Shown in pieces: positions 25,786 to 34,088 of a stretch of 44,886 nt of DNA. Position numbers and translations under genes: made by a program. Origin of the DNA: Chlamydiota bacterium (lineage in GTDB: Bacteria > Chlamydiota > Chlamydiia > Chlamydiales > Rhabdochlamydiaceae); assembly GCA_013287705.1 (NCBI GenBank), contig JABDDH010000003.1, positions 1-44,886 on the forward strand, written 5' to 3'. Position 1 is the stretch's first letter; each line of letters begins with the position of its first letter. The notes beneath the pieces are model-generated. The model worked only from the letters and a program-made list of their open reading frames with translations. It was not told where the DNA came from and did not search any database.

Positions 25786-27168
25786 TCATCTGTAACGACG
25801 CTGCTCAATACCGATGGCCCCATAAAAAATAGCTGACAGAATTACGAGGAGTAGAGGCAGGGGAAAGCAAGGCGCATAGAGCGAATAATTGAGCGCCACA
25901 GGAGGCCTTTCGCTCAAAGCTAAAATAGCTGCTGTGTAATGGCTGTTACAGATGTGAATGACGGTTGCAAGAGGCGGTATGATCAAGGTAAAGGGAATCG
26001 CCAAAAAGAGCAAAAATAGAGACAAAGAGACAAGGAGTGGAAAAAAGAGGTTGTAGGCAATGCTCAGCACGGGAAATTGGTGAAAAAGATAGAGGGAGAC
26101 GGGCAGTGCGACGGCGTTTACAGCAAGAGTCAAAGCCAGGGCTTTACGGACCATCGCTGATAAAATATAGCCGTGTTTATCAATAAAGGTCATCTGTGCC
26201 ACAGCATCCAGTGGCCGTTTAGGCAGAAGGTTTCTGATGTAACGCTCCGCAATAGGATAGAGCAGAAGAATGCCAGCTGTTACAAGAAAGCTCAGCTGAA
26301 AGCCGAGAGTTTGGCATGAAAGTGGGTCTAGAATAATTGCGATAATTAACGCCGCGCCAAGAGCGTTAAGTCCTGATGTGCGCAAGTTGCACAGATCCCC
26401 AATTAAGTAGAGCGAGATGCCGATAAAGGCGCGTTGAATGGACGGGCTCTGTCCGATGAAAAAAAAGTAGGCAGAAAGAAGAATTAGAAGTGTTGCTGTT
26501 GCGATTTTTTTGGGCAGAACAAGGCGTAAAAAGATCCCAGAAAAAAAGGCGATGAGGCCAAAGTGAAAGCCTGAGATAGCAAGGAGGTGCTGCAACCCAA
26601 GACGATTAAAACTGAGGCGTAAAAAACGCTCTTCCACGTCTCCTGTGACAAGTGTTGCAAGAAATTCTGCGGAACTTTTGTGGACAAAGATCTGTTTAAA
26701 ATACCGAAATAGAGTCTGTTTGCACCTATAGCGCCACTCTGCAAGGCTCCATGTTTTTTTCTGTTTTTCCCAACTTGTCGCTTTAAAAAAATAACGCCCT
26801 GATTCCTCATTCAAGATTCCGGAGACAATATAATCTGTATCAGCTGTGGGCCTTTTTCCTTTTTTGGGCGGTTTTATTGAAACAGGGATCTGTCCCAGAC
26901 TTATTCCCTCATCTGTTACAAAATTTCTGAACGTGCCTTGAAAAACTGTGCCCTTCTGAAAGGGAGACGCGCATGCTTTAACGGCGCCAATAGAAAAATA
27001 ACCGCGTCCTTTAACCTCTTCTTTTAGCTTCGGCGGTTTGATCCAGTACGTGTAGCTTGCGACTGCAATAACAAGAATTGAGCCTTGTAAAAGAGCTGTT
27101 TTCTGTTTGCGAAAAATAAAAAAGAGCAGGAAAAGAACAGCCAGCGACCAGGGCGTTACAACGGACAT
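25786..27168 (-). CDS. comEC: ComEC/Rec2-family DNA uptake channel, short form
   Basis: Inner-membrane protein of the competence family. The 460 residues hold the N-terminal OB-like region and the Competence domain with HLLAISGFHFGLIAFF and many hydrophobic segments. The C-terminal MBL domain of full-length ComEC is missing, as in other chlamydiae. The start is uncertain. The ATG at 27168 is only 2 nt from AGGAG. The frame stays open upstream and encodes a good hydrophobic stretch (FFTAYPALLIGLYLFLGA) that looks like the true first segment, but no ATG, GTG or TTG lies between it and a stop codon. A rare start (ATA or ATT) or a lost start are the options. Confidence 0.85.
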   Translation of the reverse strand: MSVVTPWSLAVLFLLFFIFRKQKTALLQGSILVIAVASYTYWIKPPKLKEEVKGRGYFSIGAVKACASPFQKGTVFQGTFRNFVTDEGISLGQIPVSIKPPKKGKRPTADTDYIVSGILNEESGRYFFKATSWEKQKKTWSLAEWRYRCKQTLFRYFKQIFVHKSSAEFLATLVTGDVEERFLRLSFNRLGLQHLLAISGFHFGLIAFFSGIFLRLVLPKKIATATLLILLSAYFFFIGQSPSIQRAFIGISLYLIGDLCNLRTSGLNALGAALIIAIILDPLSCQTLGFQLSFLVTAGILLLYPIAERYIRNLLPKRPLDAVAQMTFIDKHGYILSAMVRKALALTLAVNAVALPVSLYLFHQFPVLSIAYNLFFPLLVSLSLFLLFLAIPFTLIIPPLATVIHICNSHYTAAILALSERPPVALNYSLYAPCFPLPLLLVILSAIFYGAIGIEQRRYR

Positions 27169-27223
27169 TGCTCCTAGGAATAAATAGAGCCCAATTAGAA
27201 GAGCGGGGTATGCTGTGAAAAAC

Positions 27224-28573
27224 TTACTTATGGGGCAACTCTTGCTCTAAAGATCTTGTGTAGATGAGGCGCACATCGCGTTTGCCTGTAAAAAACATAG
27301 AGGACCATTGGATCATCACACTTAAGCGATTTCTAAAGCCGATCAGGTAAGCGATGTGGATAAAACACCAAGCAGACCAGGCGAGAAATCCGTGGAGTTG
27401 CAGTTTCCCCACGGTCGCAACAGCTTTTGATTTTCCAATTGTCGCCATGCTGCCTTTGTCCCAGTACTTGAAGGGAGCGGCAATTTTTTTATTCAGGCGA
27501 TCAAGAATCACGCCCCCTACGTATTTGCCTTGTTGCAGGGCGGTTGTGGCAACTCCAGGCAGTGGTTTGCCATCAGGACCGATGGCGTGGGCTGCATCAC
27601 CAACGACAAAGACAGAAGGGTCGTCAGGGACATTCAGATAAGTGTCGACCATGACACGACCTGCTCTATCGATTGTCGCATTAATTGTTTTGAGTAGAGG
27701 GGAGGCTTGGTTCCCAGCTGCCCAGATGATGTTTTTAGATTCGATAAAGGTCTCTTCAACTTGAACCCCTTTATCGCTAATCTGGATGACTTTTTTCCCA
27801 AGGATAACGGTTACTCCCATTTTTTCCAGATCCTCTTTAGCTTTTGTGCTGAGTCTTTCAGGATAAGAGGGAAGAAGGTGAGGAAGGCCTTCTACGAGAT
27901 AAATTTTGGCGGTTTCTGGACAGATGTTGCGAAAGTTTTTAAAAAGAGAGTGTTTGGCAACTTCTGCGATGGCGCCCGCCATTTCAACGCCTGTCGGGCC
28001 GCCTCCAATAACGACAAACGTTAAGTAGCCATCGACGCCGCCTGTGTTGCCCAAACGCTCTGCTTTTTCAAATGAAATGAGAATCTGTTCGCGAATTTTT
28101 AGCGCATCATTAATTGTTTTTAGTCCGGGAGCCTCATGTTCCCACGCATCATTACCAAAATAAGAGTGGCGTGCCCCTGGTGCTAAAATCAGGGAGTCAT
28201 ACTTAAAGACTGAGCCATTTCCCATAACGACTTCTTTTGCTGCCCGATTAACGTGTGTCACATCGCCCATTAATACTGTCGTGTTGCTGTGCTTGCGCAA
28301 GATTTCACGGATGGGAACCGCTATATCTCCAGGAGAGAGAGCGGCTGTTGCAACCTGATACAAGAGTGGTTGGAAGAGGTGATGGTTCGTTTTGTCGATA
28401 ATCAGCAGCTCAATTTCTGGATGGTTGAGCGCTTTGGCGGCAGAAAGCCCTCCAAAGCCGGCTCCAATAATCACAACGCGATGATTTTCCAAGAGACCTC
28501 TTCTGTTTAACTTCACTCTATACAAGAAGATTTCAGGATAATTTTCAATGATTTTTCTTTTCTTAAACAGCAT
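27224..28573 (-). CDS. ndh: Type II NADH dehydrogenase (NDH-2)
   Basis: Membrane-associated, non-proton-pumping NADH:quinone oxidoreductase with FAD. Two Rossmann motifs are visible, VVIIGAGFGGLSAA for FAD and FVVIGGGPTGVEMAGA for NADH. VFVVGDAA and GVATTALQQGKYVG match the FAD/quinone region. The C-terminal FIHIAYLIGFRNRLSVMIQW is the amphipathic membrane anchor. The ATG at 28573 adds about 27 basic residues not expected in the family. A TTG at 28492 with AGAGG just upstream would give the standard N-terminus and may be the real start. It probably re-oxidises NADH from glutamate and 2-oxoacid dehydrogenases. Confidence 0.92.
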   Translation of the reverse strand: MLFKKRKIIENYPEIFLYRVKLNRRGLLENHRVVIIGAGFGGLSAAKALNHPEIELLIIDKTNHHLFQPLLYQVATAALSPGDIAVPIREILRKHSNTTVLMGDVTHVNRAAKEVVMGNGSVFKYDSLILAPGARHSYFGNDAWEHEAPGLKTINDALKIREQILISFEKAERLGNTGGVDGYLTFVVIGGGPTGVEMAGAIAEVAKHSLFKNFRNICPETAKIYLVEGLPHLLPSYPERLSTKAKEDLEKMGVTVILGKKVIQISDKGVQVEETFIESKNIIWAAGNQASPLLKTINATIDRAGRVMVDTYLNVPDDPSVFVVGDAAHAIGPDGKPLPGVATTALQQGKYVGGVILDRLNKKIAAPFKYWDKGSMATIGKSKAVATVGKLQLHGFLAWSAWCFIHIAYLIGFRNRLSVMIQWSSMFFTGKRDVRLIYTRSLEQELPHK

Positions 28574-28610
28574 CTCTTTTTAACATGTCCTGTAACGTGG
28601 GTAGGAAAAG

Positions 28611-29594
28611 GTGAAGGAGACAAGGCAGTTTCTGATTGAAGAGTTTTTCAGTAAATACGGTGCTCCCCTAGGTCTTGAGCTTATTGCCGGTAAAGGCGGA
28701 ATGAAGCGTGCGATTAAGCAGCCAGCAGTTCATCGTCCGGGTTTGAGTCTTGCTGGATACCTCAAGAATTACGCAAGTCGTCGGATTCTTATTTTTGGAA
28801 AAGTTGAAATTCTTTATTTACGCGATCTGGGCAAAGAGACTCGAGAGGCGCGTTTGCGTGCGATTTTAACAGCTGATACGCCGGCTGTTATCGTGTCGCG
28901 TAGATATTTACCGCCAAAGGAGCTCATTGCGATTTGTGAAGAGAGTCAGATCCCTCTGTTTCGTGCAAAAATGACGACGATGGATTTATTGAGTAAAATT
29001 ACTGTCACGTTAACAGAAGAGTTTTCTCCAACGATGACATGCCATGGGACGCTTGTCGAGGCATTTGGTGTTGGGGTCTTAATTCAGGGAGATTCTTCTG
29101 TTGGTAAAAGTGAAGCGGCTCTTGGGTTGATCGAGCGCGGTCATCGTCTTGTTTCAGATGATGTTGTCCGTGTAAAAATTCGCGAGGGCTTTTATCTCGA
29201 GGGGTCTGGCCCTGAATTAACGCGCCATTTGATGGAGATTCGCGGAATTGGAATTATTAATGTTGCCCATTTATATGGGGCTGTGTGCGTGCGGGATGTG
29301 AAGAGCTTAGATCTTGTTGTTAAATTAGAAGAGTGGGATGATCGCCATTTTTATGATCGGATTGGTCTAGATGAGAAGTATTGCGATCTACTCGGAATTA
29401 AGGTCCCCTACCACGTGCTTCCTGTAAAGCCGGGAAGAGATGTTGGTTTATTACTTGAGACGATCACATTGAACCATCGTTTAAAAGAGATGGGATATCA
29501 TTCAGCGAAAGAGTTTAATGTGAAGTTATTAGAGGCAATATCGAAGAGACAGAGGAAGAAAGGTGGTAAAGCTCATATCAAAAGTGACAGTTAA
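28611..29594 (+). CDS. hprK: HPr kinase/phosphorylase
   Basis: Phosphorylates and dephosphorylates the regulatory Ser of HPr. The 327 residues have the N-terminal domain (1-130) and the catalytic domain with the conserved His (HGTLVE, H145), P-loop GDSSVGKS (160-167), SDDVVRV and the signature MEIRGIGIINVAHLYG. The GTG start at 28611 has AGGA 6 nt upstream. The 3' end overlaps the HPr gene by 32 nt, so the kinase and its substrate are expressed together. Confidence 0.96.
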   Translation: MKETRQFLIEEFFSKYGAPLGLELIAGKGGMKRAIKQPAVHRPGLSLAGYLKNYASRRILIFGKVEILYLRDLGKETREARLRAILTADTPAVIVSRRYLPPKELIAICEESQIPLFRAKMTTMDLLSKITVTLTEEFSPTMTCHGTLVEAFGVGVLIQGDSSVGKSEAALGLIERGHRLVSDDVVRVKIREGFYLEGSGPELTRHLMEIRGIGIINVAHLYGAVCVRDVKSLDLVVKLEEWDDRHFYDRIGLDEKYCDLLGIKVPYHVLPVKPGRDVGLLLETITLNHRLKEMGYHSAKEFNVKLLEAISKRQRKKGGKAHIKSDS

Positions 29595-29832
29595 AAATCC
29601 CCTGGGATTGCACGCTCGCCCGGCTACAATGATCGCGAAACTTCTTCAAGGTACAAAATCGTCTGTTTGTTTTACCTATAAAAAAGAGACGATTAATGCG
29701 CGTAGTATTATGAGCATTCTTGTTTTAGCAGCAGGTCAGAACGCGCAGCTACTGATTACTGTAGATGGAGAGGATGCGGAATTTGTTTTAAAAAAACTAC
29801 TAGATGCGTTTGATACTCAGTTTGGAGAGTAG
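29563..29832 (+). CDS. ptsH: HPr phosphocarrier protein
   Basis: 89-residue small phosphocarrier. Both regulatory sites are present: the catalytic His in GLHARPATM (H17), phosphorylated by enzyme I, and the Ser in ARSIMSIL (S48), target of HPr kinase. The start is a GTG at 29563 with GAGGAAG upstream, within the end of hprK. Enzyme I follows after 5 nt. No sugar-specific enzyme II lies in the window. Confidence 0.95.
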   Translation: MVKLISKVTVKNPLGLHARPATMIAKLLQGTKSSVCFTYKKETINARSIMSILVLAAGQNAQLLITVDGEDAEFVLKKLLDAFDTQFGE

Positions 29833-29837
29833 GGGTC

Positions 29838-31565
29838 ATGAGTGATGAAGAAAAGCGATTTCAAGGAGCGCCTGTTAGCGAAGGAATCGCCATTGGAAAA
29901 CCCTATTTTTTAGGGACAGCTCCAGATGCAGAGATCCCTCAGTTTCAGATCGCAACAGGCAAGGTAGAAGAGGAAATTGCTAGGTACCGCAAGGCGCTCT
30001 CTTCTTCTCGAGAGGATCTAGAGAAATTACAAGCGGATTTGTCGAACTTGGGCTCTTTAGATGCTATGCACATCATTGGCACCCATATTGAGATGTTGGA
30101 AGATCCTTTGATGACAGTCGATGTCGAGATGCGTATCCGGGATATGAGACAGAATACAGAGATGGCGCTCAGTCTTGTTATTGATGAGTATAAAGTCCGT
30201 TTTTCTAAAACCTCAGATCACTTTTTTCAGCAACGCCTTACCGATGTGCTTGATCTATCACAACGGATTTTAGGACACCTTTGTTTTAAAAAACGAGGCC
30301 ACATTCTCGATATCCCTCCAAACTCAGTTGTCTTTTCTCAGGAGCTCGCTCCTTCAGATACAGCCGCCGCACAAGCGTCGCGTGTCAGTGCTTTTGTCAC
30401 TCAGCTTAGTGGTGGGAATTCTCATGCTGCTTTAATTGCACGAGCCAAGGGGATTCCTCTTGTGGCAAGTGTGGATATGCAGCAAATTCAGAGTCTTAAG
30501 GGAAAATGTGTGATTGTCGATGGATTGACAGGTGAGATTATTGTTAATCCGACTCGAGCGACATTGCGGAAGTATCAGGAATTAAAAGAGCGGTTGCAGC
30601 AGAATCTTCTACTCTTTGAAGAGATGGCACACCTCTCTGCGGAGACCCAAGATGGGTTTGACGTCAAAGTTTTTGCCAATATCGGAAGTCTTGCTGAGTG
30701 TGAATATCTAAATAAAACGCACGGGGTGGGACTTTTTCGCTCAGAGAATCTTTTTTTAGAAAATCCAGAGCTTTTTATCGATGAAGAAGGGCAATTTCGC
30801 ATCTATCGCGAGCTGCTCAAACAATCGTGTGGCTTGCCTGTTGTTGTGCGTGTTTTTGATGTTGGGGGGGACAAACCGCCGCCGCGTATTCCAGGTCTTT
30901 TTCTTGGGGGGCGAGGCATTCGATTTTTATTGCAGAATCAGAAGCTCTTTAAGATGCAGCTGCGCGCGCTGCTCAGAGCTGCACCTTTCGGAGATTTGCG
31001 TATTCTTTTGCCCCTCGTTTGTGACGTCAATGAACTCAAAGAGGTCAAGTTTTTAATCAATCAGATTAAAAGGGAGTTGCATCTTCAGGTAAATGTTCCT
31101 GTGGGTTGTATGATTGAGGTTCCCTCTGCAATTTTGATTGCTGATATTTTAGCTAAAGAGGCTAACTTCTTTTCGATTGGGACAAACGATTTAATTCAGT
31201 ATGCTTTAGGTGTCGATCGGTCGCAGAATCAAGATTTTTTACCGGCACATCCGAGTGTGATCAGGCTTTTAAAAATGACGATTGTAGAAGCGCGCCGTCA
31301 CAATCTGCCTGTGACAATTTGTGGAGAGATTGCTTCTAGTCCAATTTTCATTCCTCTACTACTTGGCCTTGGAATTCATCAAATTTCTTGTTCTCTGCGC
31401 TTTATTCCACAGGTGAAGTGGATGATTCGCAATTGTACGCTTGTCGAGTCGTGTCAGATAGCAGATCTGATTCTGCAGATGCAGAGCCCCTCTGAAATTG
31501 TTAAACTGCTGATGGAGACATACCGCAGGGTGATGCCAGAAGGACCTCTCTTTGTTGAAGCTTAG
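29838..31565 (+). CDS. ptsI: PTS enzyme I (phosphoenolpyruvate-protein phosphotransferase)
   Basis: Transfers phosphate from PEP to HPr. The 575 residues carry the phospho-His site GGNSHAALIARAKGIP, VGLFRSENLF, the metal/PEP site FFSIGTNDLIQYALGVDR and the active Cys in TICGEIAS. Length and domain order are normal. The substrate-pocket segment reads RVFDVGGDKPPP where RTLDIGGDK is usual, a mild deviation. The stop codon TAG coincides with the first bases of the TAGGCAGTGTTCCTAA repeat. Confidence 0.95.
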   Translation: MSDEEKRFQGAPVSEGIAIGKPYFLGTAPDAEIPQFQIATGKVEEEIARYRKALSSSREDLEKLQADLSNLGSLDAMHIIGTHIEMLEDPLMTVDVEMRIRDMRQNTEMALSLVIDEYKVRFSKTSDHFFQQRLTDVLDLSQRILGHLCFKKRGHILDIPPNSVVFSQELAPSDTAAAQASRVSAFVTQLSGGNSHAALIARAKGIPLVASVDMQQIQSLKGKCVIVDGLTGEIIVNPTRATLRKYQELKERLQQNLLLFEEMAHLSAETQDGFDVKVFANIGSLAECEYLNKTHGVGLFRSENLFLENPELFIDEEGQFRIYRELLKQSCGLPVVVRVFDVGGDKPPPRIPGLFLGGRGIRFLLQNQKLFKMQLRALLRAAPFGDLRILLPLVCDVNELKEVKFLINQIKRELHLQVNVPVGCMIEVPSAILIADILAKEANFFSIGTNDLIQYALGVDRSQNQDFLPAHPSVIRLLKMTIVEARRHNLPVTICGEIASSPIFIPLLLGLGIHQISCSLRFIPQVKWMIRNCTLVESCQIADLILQMQSPSEIVKLLMETYRRVMPEGPLFVEA

Positions 31566-31567
31566 GC

Positions 31568-31688
31568 AGTGTTCCTAAAAGATTGGGCTATCTGGCGAGC
31601 GTGAAAGCTCGCTAAAATCGTCGACCGCTAGGCTACGCAATTTGAGCGGCTTTGACGCATCCATATAGCCCAATCTTTTAGGAACACT
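31568..31688 (+). repeat. 121-bp palindrome between convergent ptsI and ybaB
   Basis: Perfect 24-bp terminal inverted repeats (31568-31591 with 31665-31688) begin AGTGTTCCTAAAAG. The interior holds a smaller hairpin, GCGAGC/GCTCGC. The left end extends to TAGGCAGTGTTCC, shared with 25766 and 33834. The ybaB stop codon uses the terminal AG of the right arm (CTAGTGTTCC on the minus strand). Placed between convergent genes, it would form a strong hairpin in both transcripts and may terminate both. Confidence 0.85.
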
Positions 31689-31983
31689 AGAATCCTGGGA
31701 AGCCTTGAGGTTTTGTTTCAGCCTCTTGTTCTTTAAGTTGAGCGTATGCATCTTGCATGGCGGCGTAAATCAGATCAACGAGGCCATCTGGATCTTTAGG
31801 GTCAATGCATTCTGGTTTGATTTCTAGTTTTTTGAGTTCTTTGTCACCGTTGAGGATGACTGTTACAAGACCGTTACCACTTGTCGCTTTAACTTCAAGA
31901 AATTGTGCTTGCTGTTGCATCTCCTGCATCTGTTTTTCAAACAGTTTTGCCTGTTTTTTCATTTTTGAAAATCCACTGCCCAT
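31687..31983 (-). CDS. ybaB: YbaB/EbfC nucleoid-associated protein
   Basis: 98-residue dimeric DNA-binding protein that coats the nucleoid. KMKKQAKLFEKQMQEMQQQ (helical), VKATSGNGLVTVILNGD and LVDLIYAAMQDAYAQLKEQ are the usual blocks. It lies 2 nt after dnaX, the classic pairing. Its TAG stop is partly built from the palindrome arm that follows. Confidence 0.95.
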   Translation of the reverse strand: MGSGFSKMKKQAKLFEKQMQEMQQQAQFLEVKATSGNGLVTVILNGDKELKKLEIKPECIDPKDPDGLVDLIYAAMQDAYAQLKEQEAETKPQGFPGF

Positions 31984-31985
31984 TT

Positions 31986-33311
31986 TTAACTCCTTTTAAT
32001 CGTTCCTTCTAATTCAACAGCGGCAAAGCGCAGGATCGTTTCGTGTCGCTGTACTGTGATCTTTGTAGGGGGTGTTGTTGTAGCCGCTGTTTGTTGAGCC
32101 GGAGGAGAGAGGGGCACGGCTGTTACAATTTTTTCAACAGCTGGAGGCACAACAATTGTCTCTGCCGGTTTTGTCAAAACAGGAGCTTGCTCTTCTGTTT
32201 TCTTTTCTACCTGTAGCGGCGCCTCTTGCAACTTTTTTTCTAGCTCCGATAAGTGCATGACAAGAGAGTCAATGGTGACGCGATCACGGCTACGCACAAG
32301 GTGTAAGAGGATCATTTCAAGTGCGATGCGTTTGAGCCCCATTTTGCCACTTTGTAAGAGCCACCCTGTGAGATAGTCGAGGATGTAAACTAGGCGCGCT
32401 TCTGGATGGCCTGTTTTGTTCAATAGATGGGTGCGAAAATGAATAACAAGCCTTTCTAAAAATAGAGCCGGATCCTTGCCCGATTCAAAGAGATCTTGGG
32501 CAGATTCCAGCGCAAAACGCAGATCACAGCCGTTAATTGCCACATCGAGTTTTTCAAAAAAAATACGCGGCACCAGGCCAAGACGCATTGAGATGCTTGT
32601 AGCGTCTACTCTCCCTTCAGAACAGCAGAGAATCTGATCTAAGAGCGACTCTGCATCGCGTAAAGAGCCTTCTGCCTTTTCTGCAATGAGCTTAAAAGCT
32701 TCTTCTTCAACATCTCTTTTCATGTCCTGGACAATGTAGTGCAGTTTTGAAACAATTAGAGCCTCGGGGATCAGACGCAAATCAAAGCGCTGGCATCTGC
32801 TTAAAATCGTTGCTGGCACTTTGTGTGCCTCTGTTGTCGCAAAGAAAAACTTAATGTGACTTGGAGGTTCTTCCAGTGTCTTTAAAAGAGCATTAAAAGC
32901 CTCTTTTGTGAGCATGTGCACCTCATCGATCAGATAGATCTTGTAGTTGCTTGATGGGGCATACTGCACATTTTCATTAATTGTTCGAATGTCATCGATC
33001 CCGCGATTGGAGGCGCCATCAATTTCAATCAAATCAAGGGATCTTCCAGCCTTAATTTCTAGACAAGAAGGACACTTCTCACACGGCTCCTGATCTGTCA
33101 GCGCATGGCAATTAATCGCTTTAGCAAAGAGGCGAGCAAGGGTTGTTTTGCCAGAGCCGCGTGGGCCTGAAAAGAGATAGGCGTGAGAGACGCGTTTGAA
33201 GCGCAGGGCATTTTGCAGCGTTGTGACAATCGCTTCTTGCCCAACCACCGCATCAAACTTCTGTGGACGGTACTTCCTCGGGATAATCTGGTAGCGTGGC
33301 GGCTGTGTCAT
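31986..33311 (-). CDS. dnaX: DNA polymerase III clamp-loader subunit DnaX (gamma/tau)
   Basis: AAA+ motor subunit of the clamp loader. The 441 residues have Walker A GPRGSGKTTLAR, the zinc module (CHALTDQEPCEKCPSC), Walker B YLIDEVHML, sensor 1 FFFATTEAHKVP and the LSRCQRFDLR motif. After about residue 365 there is a Pro/Thr/Val-rich tail in place of the tau-specific domains, so this corresponds to a gamma-like short form. ybaB follows after 2 nt. Confidence 0.93.
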   Translation of the reverse strand: MTQPPRYQIIPRKYRPQKFDAVVGQEAIVTTLQNALRFKRVSHAYLFSGPRGSGKTTLARLFAKAINCHALTDQEPCEKCPSCLEIKAGRSLDLIEIDGASNRGIDDIRTINENVQYAPSSNYKIYLIDEVHMLTKEAFNALLKTLEEPPSHIKFFFATTEAHKVPATILSRCQRFDLRLIPEALIVSKLHYIVQDMKRDVEEEAFKLIAEKAEGSLRDAESLLDQILCCSEGRVDATSISMRLGLVPRIFFEKLDVAINGCDLRFALESAQDLFESGKDPALFLERLVIHFRTHLLNKTGHPEARLVYILDYLTGWLLQSGKMGLKRIALEMILLHLVRSRDRVTIDSLVMHLSELEKKLQEAPLQVEKKTEEQAPVLTKPAETIVVPPAVEKIVTAVPLSPPAQQTAATTTPPTKITVQRHETILRFAAVELEGTIKRS

Positions 33312-33347
33312 GGGGCATATCCTATCGCATAGCGATAATAAAGGGAA

Positions 33348-33849
33348 GTGTTGGATCGTCTTGTTGAGTCAGGGGGTGATAAAAAACATTTGAGCGATAA
33401 GCTCTCTTTTTTAGTATCGAGAAAAAAAGAGCCCCCGTCTCTTAGTAAGACGGGGATCGCCTCGCATCTCCTCTCAATCGCATCTCCAGGAGATGTGACA
33501 ACACACTACTTACCCGGAGGGCTCTTTGAGTCGATGATCCTTGCAGATCTGATGAAACAGCGTTTTAATGCAGGCCTGTCTCCCAACCTCTATTTTTGGC
33601 GCGACAAGTCAGGTCTTGAAGTTGATTGTATCCTCGATCAGGGAAAAAGAGCTTATCCCCATCGAAATTAAATCAGGAGCGACGCTAACCGCAGACTTTT
33701 TTTCTTCCCTTGTCAAGTGGAATGCATTAACTGGCAACGATCCTGCCACAAGTTATGTTATATACGGCGGAGAGGGGGAGCAGGTCCGTTCTCAAGGCAC
33801 GGCTCTTGGCTGGTCCCAGATTGGAAAAGTGGCTAGGCAGTGTTCCTAA
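33348..33849 (+). pseudogene. Decayed C-terminus of a DUF4143 AAA-type ATPase
   Basis: The frame from about 33460 reads SKTGIASHLLSIASP, then GGLFESMILADLMKQRFNAG and NLYFWRDKSGLEVDCILDQG, the usual order of a DUF4143 domain. At an A-run near 33644-33648 the homology moves to another frame (ELIPIEIKSGATLTADFFSS) and continues to 33849. The N-terminal P-loop ATPase half is absent. Truncation plus frameshift mark it as a pseudogene. Intact relatives are common in environmental chlamydiae and archaea and are often mobile or toxin-like in distribution. The downstream end runs straight into the TAGGCAGTGTTCCTAA repeat. Confidence 0.8.
33422..33455 (-). terminator. Possible minus-strand terminator hairpin
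   Basis: A perfect 8-bp stem CCCCGTCT/AGACGGGG (33433-33440 with 33448-33455) is followed on the minus strand by seven T after a 4-nt gap. It lies inside the pseudogene and upstream of dnaX. What it would terminate is unclear. Confidence 0.35.
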
Positions 33850-33910
33850 CTCACCTTACGCAAAAGATCCACTCCTTCGTCTGCATCTTTTGCGTAAGGT
33901 GAGTTCCTAA
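33834..33910 (+). repeat. Palindrome flanked by TTCCTAA direct repeats
   Basis: TAGGCAGTGTTCCTAA (33834-33849) is followed by a palindrome with 19-bp arms (33850-33868 with 33885-33903) and a 16-nt loop. TTCCTAA then repeats at 33904-33910. The 7-bp direct repeats look like a target-site duplication around a small inserted palindrome, or the ends of the AGTGTTCCTAA family with swapped internal arms. Confidence 0.75.
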
Positions 33911-34088
33911 AATCCAACGCCATAATTAAAAATAACGATTGGGGCAAGAAAAGCCAGTTGAGCTTGAGTTAAAAAATTTTTTTTCAAGCATCTATTTTCT
34001 CTTTTGTGGTACTATTGTGGCATGAGGTGCCCCCTGGAGCTGAGACGAAATTTAGTGTGTGCCGGTCTTTGTATCAACCGAGGCGTGT

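Noticed and set aside
33834-33910. Insertion sequence with transposase
   Set aside because: No transposase frame of any family is visible in the window; the repeats are non-autonomous or not mobile.
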